Of a stretch of DNA of 64,000 bases, positions 17,101 to 25,385 are shown in pieces. A program made the position numbers and the translations under genes. The notes under the pieces are model-generated. The model did no database searches. It was not told where the DNA came from and saw only the letters and a list, made by a program, of their open reading frames with translations. Each line of letters opens with the position of its first letter. The first letter of the stretch is position 1. This stretch comes from Brevibacillus_H ginsengisoli (GTDB lineage Bacteria > Bacillota > Bacilli > Brevibacillales > Brevibacillaceae), in contig NZ_JBNJQR010000005.1 of assembly GCF_050113715.1 (NCBI RefSeq), positions 124,001 through 188,000 on the forward strand. Reading direction: 5' to 3'.

Positions 17101-17317
17101 CAATTCGGATGATCTTCTCTATCAAATGACTAAGGGTGAGCCTCAAAGCGGCGGCATTGGCATTCAAAACATTCGCAAGCGTCTCGATAAAATTCCTGGG
17201 GCAACTTTAACCATTCATTCGGAGCTGGGGCAAGGGACGAAAGTAACCATGTATCTGCCTATATCGATTGATGGACAGGCGGAAGATGACATTGAAGGGA
17301 AGGATCGACTTGTTTAA
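14198..17317 (+). CDS. Hybrid sensor: 7TM receptor, HisKA kinase, receiver, LytS-type kinase
   Basis: 1039 residues. After one N-terminal helix comes an extracellular jelly-roll-like sensor (about 45-200) and seven hydrophobic helices (about 205-400), as in 7TMR-DISM receptors. A HisKA/HATPase kinase follows, with H-box NTSHEMKTPLHG (His near 446) and VEDTGTGIS, then a receiver domain (MIVDDEAS, VILDVMMPG, Asp near 746). Last is a second kinase of the LytS type with QIKPHFLYN (His near 837) and its own ATPase domain. Two kinase modules in one chain suggest a phosphorelay to the adjacent response regulator. The start is TTG with AAGGGGAA upstream. The last 8 bp overlap the regulator gene. Confidence 0.9.
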   Translation: MNRAEYFRLIGFGLIFCLSIVIFTWIFAQTLPNRDMPAAKRGILDISGWDFKQQGIVNLDGEWEFYQDKLLSPADFRDKNLAGVSYLSVPGAWNGKVGANGIKRKGFGTYHLRIKLPDGHELYGIKTESIRMSHRLYINGKLAGESGRPSTDPDTHEPGNTPYTAFFYADGNQADIVIQVANYMFFTGGIANSIQFGLDKDIVKTNSIRFGADIAFVVTLGIMAAYHLSFYFLRMQEKTYLLSGLYLLSLVVYHSDYGEKVLLQLVPAIPFTIAYKLQDFSLVLSIALLALLFSSIDTRIMTRRWLMVLLCPIVLYLGAILVLPYSVYTDVKGTLLLYGQLFHLYIFGRMLYLSSKSLGESSNRKEMKLLFGAGVSLSISLIDGILYAQSLVSSDLAGKVGVLYFITFMNILLAVRFTNAYEKTEILSHQLMISNQLKDEFLTNTSHEMKTPLHGILNITSHLLEDEDKNLSSRQKQNLWLIKDTSIKLSMLIHDLIDVTRLKNGELRLHSTVVDLKVLTQIVFDVLQFEMLGKDVQLENQVPHDIWIHADENRLRQIMYNLIHNAIKHTDKGSIKVMARVVQGKVYITVEDTGTGISHDKHTAIFEYFEQLEQPLPKDGYTGMGVGLYISRKLVERMGGEIWVERSEVGKGTCMMYTLPLAEPTLAYQEAASTVIEEPRDMSDPVSLDILDQHEYTIMIVDDEASNIHILLNILKRHRYNVITAFSAKEAIAKIKERQQVDLVILDVMMPGISGIELCQLLRSQYSILDLPILFATVRDTPHDIALGYRAGANDYVTKPFDAETLIARVQTLIAMKTSIQEAIRNEQAFHQAQIKPHFLYNALSSVISFCYTDGEKAAYLLSMLSQYLRYILDMDRNTLFVPLYQELELIHAYVEIEKARFGDRFDYVCHVDDSVFQREIPSLCIQPFVENAIRHGLFEKDGLGIVTLTILEGDHYLKVVIEDDGVGNSDDLLYQMTKGEPQSGGIGIQNIRKRLDKIPGATLTIHSELGQGTKVTMYLPISIDGQAEDDIEGKDRLV

Positions 17318-18425
17318 GGTCATTATCGTGGAAGACGAAAAACCCATTCTGGACCTGATGAAGCATGTGATCGGTCAAAACCCTCATTATACCATCGCAG
17401 GGGTATTTACGAATCCATTTGAGGCGCTAGCTAGTCTTCCTGATCTACAACCGGATGTTGCCTTCCTAGATGTAGAAATGCCGAAGATGAACGGGCTGGA
17501 ATTGGCTCAAAAGATCAATGAGATGTTGGAGCAGACCAAAATCATTTTTACAACAGCCTATAAGCAGTATGCACTGGACGCATTTCAGGTGTACGCTTTT
17601 GATTACATTCTGAAGCCTGTAACTCCCGCCGCTATTGAGAAAGTGACGAATCGTTTGCTCAAGCAGCATCTTCCCGCGCTCCCGATTCAAGAGAGTAGAC
17701 AGCAAGCTGTGATCCAGTGCTTCGGGGGATTTGAGGTCCGAAATCCCAAAGGCGAGCGGGTGCATTGGAGGACACGCAAGACAGAGGAGTTGTTCGCCTA
17801 TCTCCTTTGCCATCAAGGACGGGATGTCAGCAAGTGGCAGTTGATGGATTTGTTGTGGCCGGATATGAGCATGGAACGGCTATCGCATAATTTGCACAGC
17901 ACCATGTATCACTTGAAAAAAACGTTAAAAGAGCACGAAATCAACGTGGATATTCAGAAAACCAATGATGGATACATGTTGGAACCTTTGGAGTTTGTGT
18001 ACGATTTGCTGGAATTTCAGCGGTACAACAGCCTTTTTTCTGAGGAAGTGGTTACGGATGTGGCGCAAGCGGAACTACTGTGCTCCCTGTACAAGGGATC
18101 GTTAATGGAGGGGAAGGATTACCTCTGGGTAGCTCCCATGGAGGCTAAATACAATTATCAATACACATCGTTGGTACGCAATCTCGTTCAACATGATCTG
18201 GCTTCAGAGGAATGGAGAAAGGCGGAGCGGAGGTTAGCTGAGTATCTGTCCTTGTATCCTTTGCATGAAGAGATGAATCTGTTTCTCTTGCAAATCTATG
18301 CCAGCACAGGAAAAACAGAAAATATCGTGAAGCATTACGCGCAATTCGAAGCCTCCTATCGTCGAGAAATGGAGATAGACCCCCCATTAGAAATGAGAAA
18401 ATGGGTGGCTCCCTATTTGGCATAG
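17310..18425 (+). CDS. SARP-type response regulator (receiver, winged helix, BTAD)
   Basis: The TTG at 17310, with GAAGGGAAGG just upstream, is preferred; it overlaps the kinase stop and gives 371 residues. The receiver has VIIVEDE, phospho-acceptor D54 in AFLDVEMPKMNG, and DYILKPVTP. A winged-helix transcriptional domain follows (WRTRKTEELFAYLLCHQGRD, LWPDMSMERLSHNLHSTMYH), and then a bacterial transcriptional activator domain (about 230-371). SARP-type regulators bind direct heptamer repeats with 11-bp spacing near promoters. Such repeats lie upstream of this operon and of the giant SLH gene at 25386. It is coupled to the upstream sensor. Confidence 0.9.
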   Translation: MFKVIIVEDEKPILDLMKHVIGQNPHYTIAGVFTNPFEALASLPDLQPDVAFLDVEMPKMNGLELAQKINEMLEQTKIIFTTAYKQYALDAFQVYAFDYILKPVTPAAIEKVTNRLLKQHLPALPIQESRQQAVIQCFGGFEVRNPKGERVHWRTRKTEELFAYLLCHQGRDVSKWQLMDLLWPDMSMERLSHNLHSTMYHLKKTLKEHEINVDIQKTNDGYMLEPLEFVYDLLEFQRYNSLFSEEVVTDVAQAELLCSLYKGSLMEGKDYLWVAPMEAKYNYQYTSLVRNLVQHDLASEEWRKAERRLAEYLSLYPLHEEMNLFLLQIYASTGKTENIVKHYAQFEASYRREMEIDPPLEMRKWVAPYLA

Positions 18426-18449
18426 ACCCCGTAGAAATAAAGAGCAAAG

Positions 18450-18483
18450 AAAAGCAGAGAGATGGGATTCTCTCTGCTTTTTT
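18450..18483. terminator. Intrinsic terminator between convergent SARP and SNF2 genes
   Basis: AAAAGCAGAGAGA and TCTCTCTGCTTTTTT form a 13-bp stem with a T tail on the plus strand and an A-rich start that can serve the minus strand. Confidence 0.85.
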
Positions 18484-18497
18484 GCCAAATGACTCGG

Positions 18498-21400
18498 TTA
18501 ATTGCCGAGTTGATTACCTTCCTCAAGCATCAGGATCTCTCGGATATCCTGCTCGCTTATGCTCGACAAGCTTGCTTCTCCAGGCTGGATTACTTCGGCG
18601 ATCAGGTTCTTCTTTTTCTGCTGAAGCTCGTTCATTTTCTCTTCCATGGTGTCCTTCGTCACGAGGCGAATGATCTGTACGACATTTTTTTGACCGATTC
18701 GATGAGCACGGTCGGCCGCTTGTTGTTCCACTGCCGGATTCCACCACAGGTCATAGAGGATCACAGTATCCGCCCCAGTCAGATTCAAGCCTGTTCCCCC
18801 AGCTTTGAGCGAGAGAAGGAACAAGTCAACCTCCCCATCGTTAAACCGATTACACAGATCAACCCGTTCAGGAGTTGGAGTTTTGCCATCCAGATAAAAG
18901 TAAGGGAGTCCCAGATCGCCAAGCTCTTTCTTGATCAGTCCTAACATCTCGGTAAACTGAGAAAAAACAAGGACGCGTTTCCCCGCACCTCTGCATTCCT
19001 CAAGAATCTCCATGAGCTGCTCCATTTTCGCGGAACTTCCTTTATACCCTTCGACGAACAATCCGGGGTGACAGCAAATCTGCCGGAGACGCGTCAAACC
19101 CGCCAGGATTTTGAGCTTGTTCTTCTGCAGGCTGTTTGCGCTTAAGTGTTTCAAGGTTTCCTGTTGCAGCCTGGCCAGATAGGCGACATACAGCTTCTTC
19201 TGCTCAGGCAACAGCTCGGATATTTTCATGGACTCCATTTTTTCCGGAAGCTCTTTTAATACGTCCTGCTTCACCCTGCGCAACAGAAACGGACGCATTC
19301 GCTTCGCCACCTGTTCCCGACTTAAGTTGTTGAAGGACTTTTGGTCCTGGAACAATTCGGGGAGAACGATGTGGAAGATGGACCACAAATCCTCTAAATG
19401 GTTTTCTACAGGTGTTCCGGTAAGCGCAAAGCGTTGCTGTGCTTTGATTCTTTTTACTGCCTGAGCCGTTTGTGTGGCGTGGTTCTTAAAAGCCTGTGCT
19501 TCATCCAGAAAGAGGGAGTGGAACCCATGTTTTTCATACAGGTCGTAATCCCGGCGTAAAAGCGGATAGGACGTGATAATCACATCTGCTTCAGCGAGCT
19601 GCTGCAGGGTTCTTCGACGCTGTGACTTATCTCCATCTGCTATCGCGACACGAATTTCCGAAGCAAACTTCCCAAACTCATTACGCCAGTTATAGACGAG
19701 AGATGTGGGAGCCACGACAATTGCAGGCATGTGTGTATCCCGAATCTCAGGAAGAGCGGAAACGATGAAAGCAATGCTTTGAATCGTTTTGCCAAGCCCC
19801 ATATCATCTGCGAGAATACCGCCATAGCCGTAGTGGGCAAGAGTTTTCAGCCATTGGAAGCCGTACGTTTGATAATCCCTTAATACGGGAGCTAAACTAT
19901 CGGGTACGCTAAATTCCAGATTATCCGGATTCCGCAGGTTCTCCAGCAGGTGTCGAAGCGATTTGCCGAGTTTGACGCTTTTCGTCTCCTTATCGAGAAG
20001 AGGAAGTCCGCGGATCGCCGGCATACGGATTTCTGCCCCAGTGAAATCCTTGCTTCGAAGCCCGAGCTCGTTCATGAAATGAGATAAATCTTTAAAATCC
20101 GCGCCTTCCAACGGGAGTAAGGAGCCGTTAGCCAGCCGATAGTAGCTGCGTTTTTCTTCAAGTGCTTCAAGCAAATGGCGGATTTCGGATTCGGGAATCC
20201 AATCCATGTTTAACCTGAAGTCCAACCAATTGATTCGTTCATCGACGTCAACACGAACGCTTACTTTTGGGAGAGCTTGTCCCATGTGAATTCTTGTTTT
20301 GACAGCTGAGGTAGCATAAACCTTCACCAGCTTTTCCAGCTCGGGAATCACTTGATAAAGAAATTCAAATTCCGCCTCTTCATTCGTCATGTAGTAACCG
20401 CCCTCGGTTTTGGTGAAAGGACTCTGCTCGATTAACCCCATGATGAGCTGCTCTTGTTCCCTGTCGCGAATCAGAATCCGGTGTGAACGGCGAGTCCCCT
20501 CGGCTTGCTCCAATGGATTTATGACGATATCCCCATAGTGAAACTCCAGACCAACGAGCAACCGATCTCTTACTCGGTCCAGATACATTTTGGCTTGAAG
20601 GGGTTTTTGTACGACGCGACTAGAGACCGCTTGGGTAATATGCACGTTGCCAAGCTGCATTAGACCTGGAACGACCTTTTCCATAAACGTGTCAATTTGA
20701 TCCGGCTGAATCTGAATGTGGTGCTTCCCGGAGGTGTTGAGTATCTCCTTGAGAGAGGCGAGACGCTTGCATTGGTCGGCGGACAGTTTCATCAACTTTC
20801 CCTCCGAGAAGACAACTCCATACGATTCCATCACCGTCATCTGATCCAAACCATCCATGCTTAATTGATAGCCCTCATGGCTTGCTTGGTCAAACGCACA
20901 ATGAAGAGGGAGCGGTTCATCAGATACTTGGATACCCCCATAGGATTGCTCATCATGAATCAGTTTTACCTTGGGAGCCTGGATCAGGAGCGGTAGAAGA
21001 GTCTTCCACGCATGTGGAGGAATGATCACGGTGCGCTCTCCGGTTGTTCTTGCCGCTAAAGCAGTGTACATGCTTGGGGCTTCCCGATAGGTTTGTTCCT
21101 CCTGATTGATCAGGATCAGTTGACGAATGACTGCCTCATTTTCCTTTTCAAAGGTATGAAGAGTTGGATCATAAGTGAAGTGCTTCGTAAAAAAGCAAGC
21201 TTTCCGCTGATCTACCAGGCCGAGAAAGTCTTTCACATTCTGAACGATATAGAGTTGCTTGGGGCCAAGCTTCATCTCAATGCCAATCATGGAGATGCTG
21301 TTGCTGTAGGTCATCACTTTACAGATGAATTCTACGTCCAGAAGCATTCTAGTTTCGATTATCGAATGATTGCGAATGGATTGTTTCGGCTTCTCATCGA

Positions 21401-21791
21401 ATAATCCAAGAATGCGATTGGTTACCTGCAAATCATCCAGTAATCCGTAAGTCGTATCCCCCTTAGAGGCGGTTGCTTGAACAGGAGGATATCCGCTTTG
21501 CTGAAGATCATAAAGTGAGATCAATACAGCAGAGATATGCTGACAGTACTGATCATAGGAACCAAGCGTGGGGCATGAGCATTCGGCCTCTATTTCGCCA
21601 TGGGAATAGAACTGAATCGAGACCTCATAGCTGTTGGTTCCTTTCACAGTGGCTTTATATCGAACCGAGTCGGGATCGTATTGGGTAAACATCACTTTTT
21701 TGGCGCGGTTGAATGCTTCGCCTTTTTGATACGCATACGGGCCGCACCATGATTTAATCATCTTTTTGGTCAACTGAAAGCTCATGGTCAT
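18498..21791 (-). CDS. SWIM-domain SNF2-family helicase/ATPase
   Basis: 1097 residues. An N-terminal SWIM zinc-finger is complete (C71, C73, C83, H85 in AECSCPTLGSYDQYCQHI). The SNF2 ATPase core follows: GILADDMGLGKT near residue 660, DEAQ box (LFLDEAQAFKN) near 762, LTGTPVENH, and C-terminal motifs LKAGGTGLNLTGAD and DRAHRIGQ. Bacterial SNF2 proteins of this layout translocate on DNA or remodel protein-DNA complexes; their cellular role is poorly defined. It is a single gene. Its start region adjoins a dispersed repeat at 21824. An ATG two codons downstream is an alternative start. Confidence 0.92.
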   Translation of the reverse strand: MTMSFQLTKKMIKSWCGPYAYQKGEAFNRAKKVMFTQYDPDSVRYKATVKGTNSYEVSIQFYSHGEIEAECSCPTLGSYDQYCQHISAVLISLYDLQQSGYPPVQATASKGDTTYGLLDDLQVTNRILGLFDEKPKQSIRNHSIIETRMLLDVEFICKVMTYSNSISMIGIEMKLGPKQLYIVQNVKDFLGLVDQRKACFFTKHFTYDPTLHTFEKENEAVIRQLILINQEEQTYREAPSMYTALAARTTGERTVIIPPHAWKTLLPLLIQAPKVKLIHDEQSYGGIQVSDEPLPLHCAFDQASHEGYQLSMDGLDQMTVMESYGVVFSEGKLMKLSADQCKRLASLKEILNTSGKHHIQIQPDQIDTFMEKVVPGLMQLGNVHITQAVSSRVVQKPLQAKMYLDRVRDRLLVGLEFHYGDIVINPLEQAEGTRRSHRILIRDREQEQLIMGLIEQSPFTKTEGGYYMTNEEAEFEFLYQVIPELEKLVKVYATSAVKTRIHMGQALPKVSVRVDVDERINWLDFRLNMDWIPESEIRHLLEALEEKRSYYRLANGSLLPLEGADFKDLSHFMNELGLRSKDFTGAEIRMPAIRGLPLLDKETKSVKLGKSLRHLLENLRNPDNLEFSVPDSLAPVLRDYQTYGFQWLKTLAHYGYGGILADDMGLGKTIQSIAFIVSALPEIRDTHMPAIVVAPTSLVYNWRNEFGKFASEIRVAIADGDKSQRRRTLQQLAEADVIITSYPLLRRDYDLYEKHGFHSLFLDEAQAFKNHATQTAQAVKRIKAQQRFALTGTPVENHLEDLWSIFHIVLPELFQDQKSFNNLSREQVAKRMRPFLLRRVKQDVLKELPEKMESMKISELLPEQKKLYVAYLARLQQETLKHLSANSLQKNKLKILAGLTRLRQICCHPGLFVEGYKGSSAKMEQLMEILEECRGAGKRVLVFSQFTEMLGLIKKELGDLGLPYFYLDGKTPTPERVDLCNRFNDGEVDLFLLSLKAGGTGLNLTGADTVILYDLWWNPAVEQQAADRAHRIGQKNVVQIIRLVTKDTMEEKMNELQQKKKNLIAEVIQPGEASLSSISEQDIREILMLEEGNQLGN

Positions 21792-21823
21792 TTCCCTTTC
21801 CTTCCCTTTTGCGCAAGCCCACC

Positions 21824-22048
21824 AAGAAAAGACTTTGTTCGCTCGAGCTCATTTTAAGCGAAACAAAGCGTAGAGAACGAAGGAAGGTAAAAGAGTCGGC
21901 ATTCTTTACGTCAATGAGAAGCGAAGTGATTTTCTTGTCGACTCCCTTCCGAAGTGAACGGAGCGGACAGTAGATGCTACACGCGAGCTTAGACAGAGTG
22001 CGTTTCGGCCCCCCGACGAGAGGGGGTAAAGGGACAAAGTCTTTTCTT
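21824..22048. repeat. Dispersed structured repeat with terminal inverted repeats, copy A
   Basis: The 225-bp element starts with AAGAAAAGACTTTGT and ends with ACAAAGTCTTTTCTT, a perfect 15-bp inverted pair. Inside, GGAAGG and GAGTCG pair with CGACTC and CCTTCC. It matches 49449-49646 along its length, except for a roughly 30-bp extra segment near the right end. The left flank AAGCCCACC is also shared. No ORF is present. It lies between the divergent SNF2 gene and the exported protein gene at 22298. Confidence 0.7.
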
Positions 22049-22148
22049 ACTGATTATAGAATTTAACCAGTTGGTTTACTAGAGGAGAGACTTTACTGGA
22101 ATCGCTAGTTAAGGTGACCGTGAAAAATGCTACAGATTTTCTACAATT

Positions 22149-22182
22149 TGTAAGAACCCTAACTTTAGTTAGGTTTCTTACA
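22149..22182. promoter_or_regulatory. Inverted repeat upstream of the exported Big2 protein gene
   Basis: TGTAAGAA pairs with TTCTTACA and encloses the palindrome CCTAACTTTAGTTAGG; only single unpaired bases interrupt the stem. No T tract follows, so an operator or mRNA hairpin is more likely than a terminator. The rest of 22049-22297 shows no other clear element besides the GGAGTAGGGGG ribosome site. Confidence 0.45.
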
Positions 22183-22297
22183 TCCCTACTTCTGCTATGC
22201 TTTTTTAGAAATTTCTAAGGATGAGCCTAGTTCTCCATCCTGAAATAAGTTCTCATAGTATTTTCTGAATTTATTAAAGAGGAGTAGGGGGAAACGT

Positions 22298-24955
22298 ATG
22301 ATGAACCAATTGAATTGGAAAAGATGCTCGATGCTGATCATGATGATTATGCTTGTCGCAGCGCTTGTAGTACCGGTGGAGAATACTGCCAGGGCGGAAG
22401 GTGAGGGACAACCAGAAATATTCCCGGTAACCATAAGGGAAGACAATATAAATATGCGATTTACCAAGGAAATACTCGCCAATTCAGGTAGTATGGTGCC
22501 GCAGGATTTTGTTGTGAAGGTGAACGGCGTACCTGTCAATGTAACAAATGTGTATCCCTTTATTGACTCGGACAAGCTTGTTCCAGTTGTAACTATTATC
22601 CTCGAGAATCCAGTCATTAAGGGGGATACCGTTACCATCCAATATATCAACCAAGTAAACCCGATGAAGGATATTCAGGGCAAAGAGCTTAGCACGGCGG
22701 TAGTGGACGTAACGAATAAGACACCAGGAGAATTCCTTACCCCTCCAGTTCTCAAACTGCCCAGTACGACCGGATATAAGCTGAAAGCTGGCGATCGGAT
22801 CGTGACCTTCACGCCTACCAGCGGCAATCCAGATCGGATTTTTTTTGGATTCCCTATTGAAGAGGGGAACGACACTTGGATCGAGATGAATGGGGAAATC
22901 CATAATGCAAGCGACTATGTAATTCTGAACAATACCGATGCCACTTCCTATACGCCCAAAGCTTTGGACTTGTCGCTTGATTCGGTGGAAATCCAGTTGC
23001 CTGATAACGTTTATCTTGAGGAAGGGAAGTCATATACCCTTGCCATGTCAAACACAGCAGGTGGGAATGAAGTTAGGCTGCCTATAAGGCCGACTACTTG
23101 GAGTGAAGCTTATCTGGCCCTTCGTCGATCAGATGATCCACCGATATTAATGGATGAGTATTATTTCAAAAATTTGGTTTTTAAATCCGATTACAAGGCG
23201 GAATTAACAGCTGCGATTAATGAGGCGCAGAACCTATACAACAATGCTGTTGAGGGCAATGATCAGGGCCAGTACCCGGTAGGCTCCAAAGCAATTTTTC
23301 AAGCAGCGATTGATAAAGCAGTTGCGGTGAAGAACAACGTGGAAGCAAGGCAATCGGAAGTAAACGCAGCGGTCACAGCGCTAAATCTCGCAGTAGCAAC
23401 TTTTGAAGCCGGGAAAGTAGCGGCTGTGGTAAATAAGGGGGCACTAAACACTGCGATAACCAAAGCGCAAACGATCTATAACACAGCAACGGAAGGAACA
23501 GCTCCCGGTCAGTATCGAACAGGCTCCAAAGCAATCTTGCAAGCGGCGATTGATGCCGCAGTAGCGGTGAAGAACAACGTGGAAGCCATGCAATCGCAAG
23601 TAGATACAGCGGTCACAGCGCTCAATGAAGCAGTAGCAGTATTTGAAGCCGGGAAAGTAGCGGCTGAGGTGAATAAAGGGGCACTAAACACCGCGATAAC
23701 CAATGCGCAAACAATCTATAACACAGCAACGGAAGGAACAGCTCCCGGTCAGTATCAAACAGGCTCCAAAGCAACCCTGCAAGCGGCGATTGATGCAGCT
23801 GTAGCGGTGCTAAATAACGAGCTTTCCACTCAAGTTCAAGTGAACAATGCCGTGGCTACGCTTAATGAAGCGGTGAAGGTGTTTGAAAGGAACAAAATCG
23901 TGTACGGAGGTGGCGGTGGAGGCGGATACAGTGTTACGGGAGTAAGTCTGGATCAGTCGGAGATCGCGTTAACATCAGGGATGGAAACCGCCGTCTTGCG
24001 CGCTACGATCAGTCCTTCCTACGCTTCCAATCCAAGGGTGAAATGGAGCAGCAGCGATCCAGAAGTGGCAACCGTTGACGACGAAGGTGTTGTTACTCCA
24101 GTCGCTCCCGGTACCGCAACGATTACAGTTACCACATTAGATCAAGCCAAGACGGCGACATGTACGGTAAAGGTTGTCGATTTAAGATTGGAAGTGTCCA
24201 AAAAATCAATCTTGCTGAAGCCCAACAAATCGGCTTCCGTTAAGGTTTATGCCATCTATGCCAATGGCAACAAAGAGAATATCACCAAGGATAAAGAAGT
24301 AACGTATAGCTCCAGCTCGAAAGAAATCGCAACGGTCACGAACGGTGCCATCAAAGCTGGAAAAAAAGAGGACAAGGTGACAATTACCGTTACCTACCAA
24401 GGCAAAAAGGTGAAAATCCCTGTTCTTGTCTCGAATCTGAAAGTGACAAAGGTGGAGATGCGTCCGGCCAATCTGGAAGTAAGAATGGGTGAAGCGGAGC
24501 AGCTTCAACTTACAACAACGTATTCCAATAAGAAAACAGAGGATGTAACGGATTGGGCGGCATGGTCTAGCAGTAACCCAGAGGTGGCAACAGTAGATGA
24601 GAGCGGAAAGCTGAAAGCCATTGCCCCAGGGGAGGCTGTCATCACAGCGGCATATGGTGGCAAGACGACCCAGATTTCTATAAAAGTAAGCGAGGCTAAG
24701 CAGGTCAAACGCCTACACGTAAGTAAACAACAGGTGACGGTAGTAGCAGGTAAAGAACAAAGCGTCAAGCTAACCGCTTATTTTAAGGATAATTCGAAAA
24801 AAATCGTAACGGATCAAGCAGAGTGGTCGAGTGAAGACGAGAAGATTGCCACTGTGGAAAAAGGTGTGATTAGCGGAAAAGCGCCAGGTACGGTGAAAAT
24901 TAAAGCGAAGTACCAAGAGAACACTGTGACAATCACGGTTACGGTTACAAACTAG
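22298..24955 (+). CDS. Secreted multidomain protein: N-terminal beta domains, three FIVAR-like repeats, four Big2 domains
   Basis: 885 residues with a signal peptide ending near NTARAEG (about 34). Two beta-rich N-terminal modules follow; the first resembles SwmB-like repeats. Then come three helical repeats of 80 residues (about 300-530; LNTAITKAQTIYNTATEG type) matching FIVAR-like modules. A glycine-rich linker leads to four bacterial Ig-like group 2 domains (WSSSDPEVATVDDEGVVTPV and variants). There is no SLH, LPXTG or other anchor, so it is probably released or held by non-covalent wall contacts. FIVAR and Big2 modules mediate polysaccharide or protein adhesion. It precedes the giant SLH protein but is separated from it by a terminator. 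Confidence 0.8.
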   Translation: MMNQLNWKRCSMLIMMIMLVAALVVPVENTARAEGEGQPEIFPVTIREDNINMRFTKEILANSGSMVPQDFVVKVNGVPVNVTNVYPFIDSDKLVPVVTIILENPVIKGDTVTIQYINQVNPMKDIQGKELSTAVVDVTNKTPGEFLTPPVLKLPSTTGYKLKAGDRIVTFTPTSGNPDRIFFGFPIEEGNDTWIEMNGEIHNASDYVILNNTDATSYTPKALDLSLDSVEIQLPDNVYLEEGKSYTLAMSNTAGGNEVRLPIRPTTWSEAYLALRRSDDPPILMDEYYFKNLVFKSDYKAELTAAINEAQNLYNNAVEGNDQGQYPVGSKAIFQAAIDKAVAVKNNVEARQSEVNAAVTALNLAVATFEAGKVAAVVNKGALNTAITKAQTIYNTATEGTAPGQYRTGSKAILQAAIDAAVAVKNNVEAMQSQVDTAVTALNEAVAVFEAGKVAAEVNKGALNTAITNAQTIYNTATEGTAPGQYQTGSKATLQAAIDAAVAVLNNELSTQVQVNNAVATLNEAVKVFERNKIVYGGGGGGGYSVTGVSLDQSEIALTSGMETAVLRATISPSYASNPRVKWSSSDPEVATVDDEGVVTPVAPGTATITVTTLDQAKTATCTVKVVDLRLEVSKKSILLKPNKSASVKVYAIYANGNKENITKDKEVTYSSSSKEIATVTNGAIKAGKKEDKVTITVTYQGKKVKIPVLVSNLKVTKVEMRPANLEVRMGEAEQLQLTTTYSNKKTEDVTDWAAWSSSNPEVATVDESGKLKAIAPGEAVITAAYGGKTTQISIKVSEAKQVKRLHVSKQQVTVVAGKEQSVKLTAYFKDNSKKIVTDQAEWSSEDEKIATVEKGVISGKAPGTVKIKAKYQENTVTITVTVTN

Positions 24956-24961
24956 ACTGAG

Positions 24962-24998
24962 AAAAAGATCAAATCTTATTCATGGGATTTGGTCTTTT
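24962..24998 (+). terminator. Intrinsic terminator after the Big2 protein gene
   Basis: AAAAGATCAAATC and GGATTTGGTCTTTT pair with one wobble, around a loop of about nine bases, ending in TTTT. Confidence 0.75.
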
Positions 24999-25035
24999 AG
25001 TATGAAGTATTGCCCCGGTCACACAACACCGAATC

Positions 25036-25069
25036 TTGTGAGAATTTGGTGAGAACGAACGGATATAAT
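25036..25069 (+). promoter_or_regulatory. Putative SARP-dependent promoter of the giant SLH gene
   Basis: TTGTGAG (25036) and TGGTGAG (25047) are exactly 11 bp apart, and the second ends 10 bp before a perfect TATAAT (25064-25069). No conventional -35 is present. The layout is the same as at 14126-14159. Transcription from here would give a leader of roughly 310 bases before the TTG at 25386. The rest of that AT-rich leader (25070-25370) shows no further recognisable element. Confidence 0.55.
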
Positions 25070-25385
25070 CTATCTTGGCATTCTAAAAAATTTGTCGAAT
25101 CTGAGCAAGTAGAAGACATAACTAGCCGATTTTAATAGGTTAACCATTATCTATTAATATCTATAAAAAGGATGTGAGAATTTTTAGAGTGTTTTCCATT
25201 TAGTTGCTTGGTAGAATAAAGGACATTTGCAGGAGAGGGATTGGAATATTTTTATCCATCGAGTACAGGCCATTCAGAATAGACATTTTTCCTAACAATT
25301 GGTGTTGGATTAGCAGATGGATTTAAAAATATACAATCCTACAGAGAAGAGTTGTAGAAGAATGTATAGAGAGGAGTGTATTTTA

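Noticed and set aside
25317..25385. ATG at 25317 as start of the giant surface protein
   Set aside because: It has no ribosome site and puts 23 mostly polar residues before the signal peptide; TTG 25386 has GAGAGGAG 8 bp upstream.
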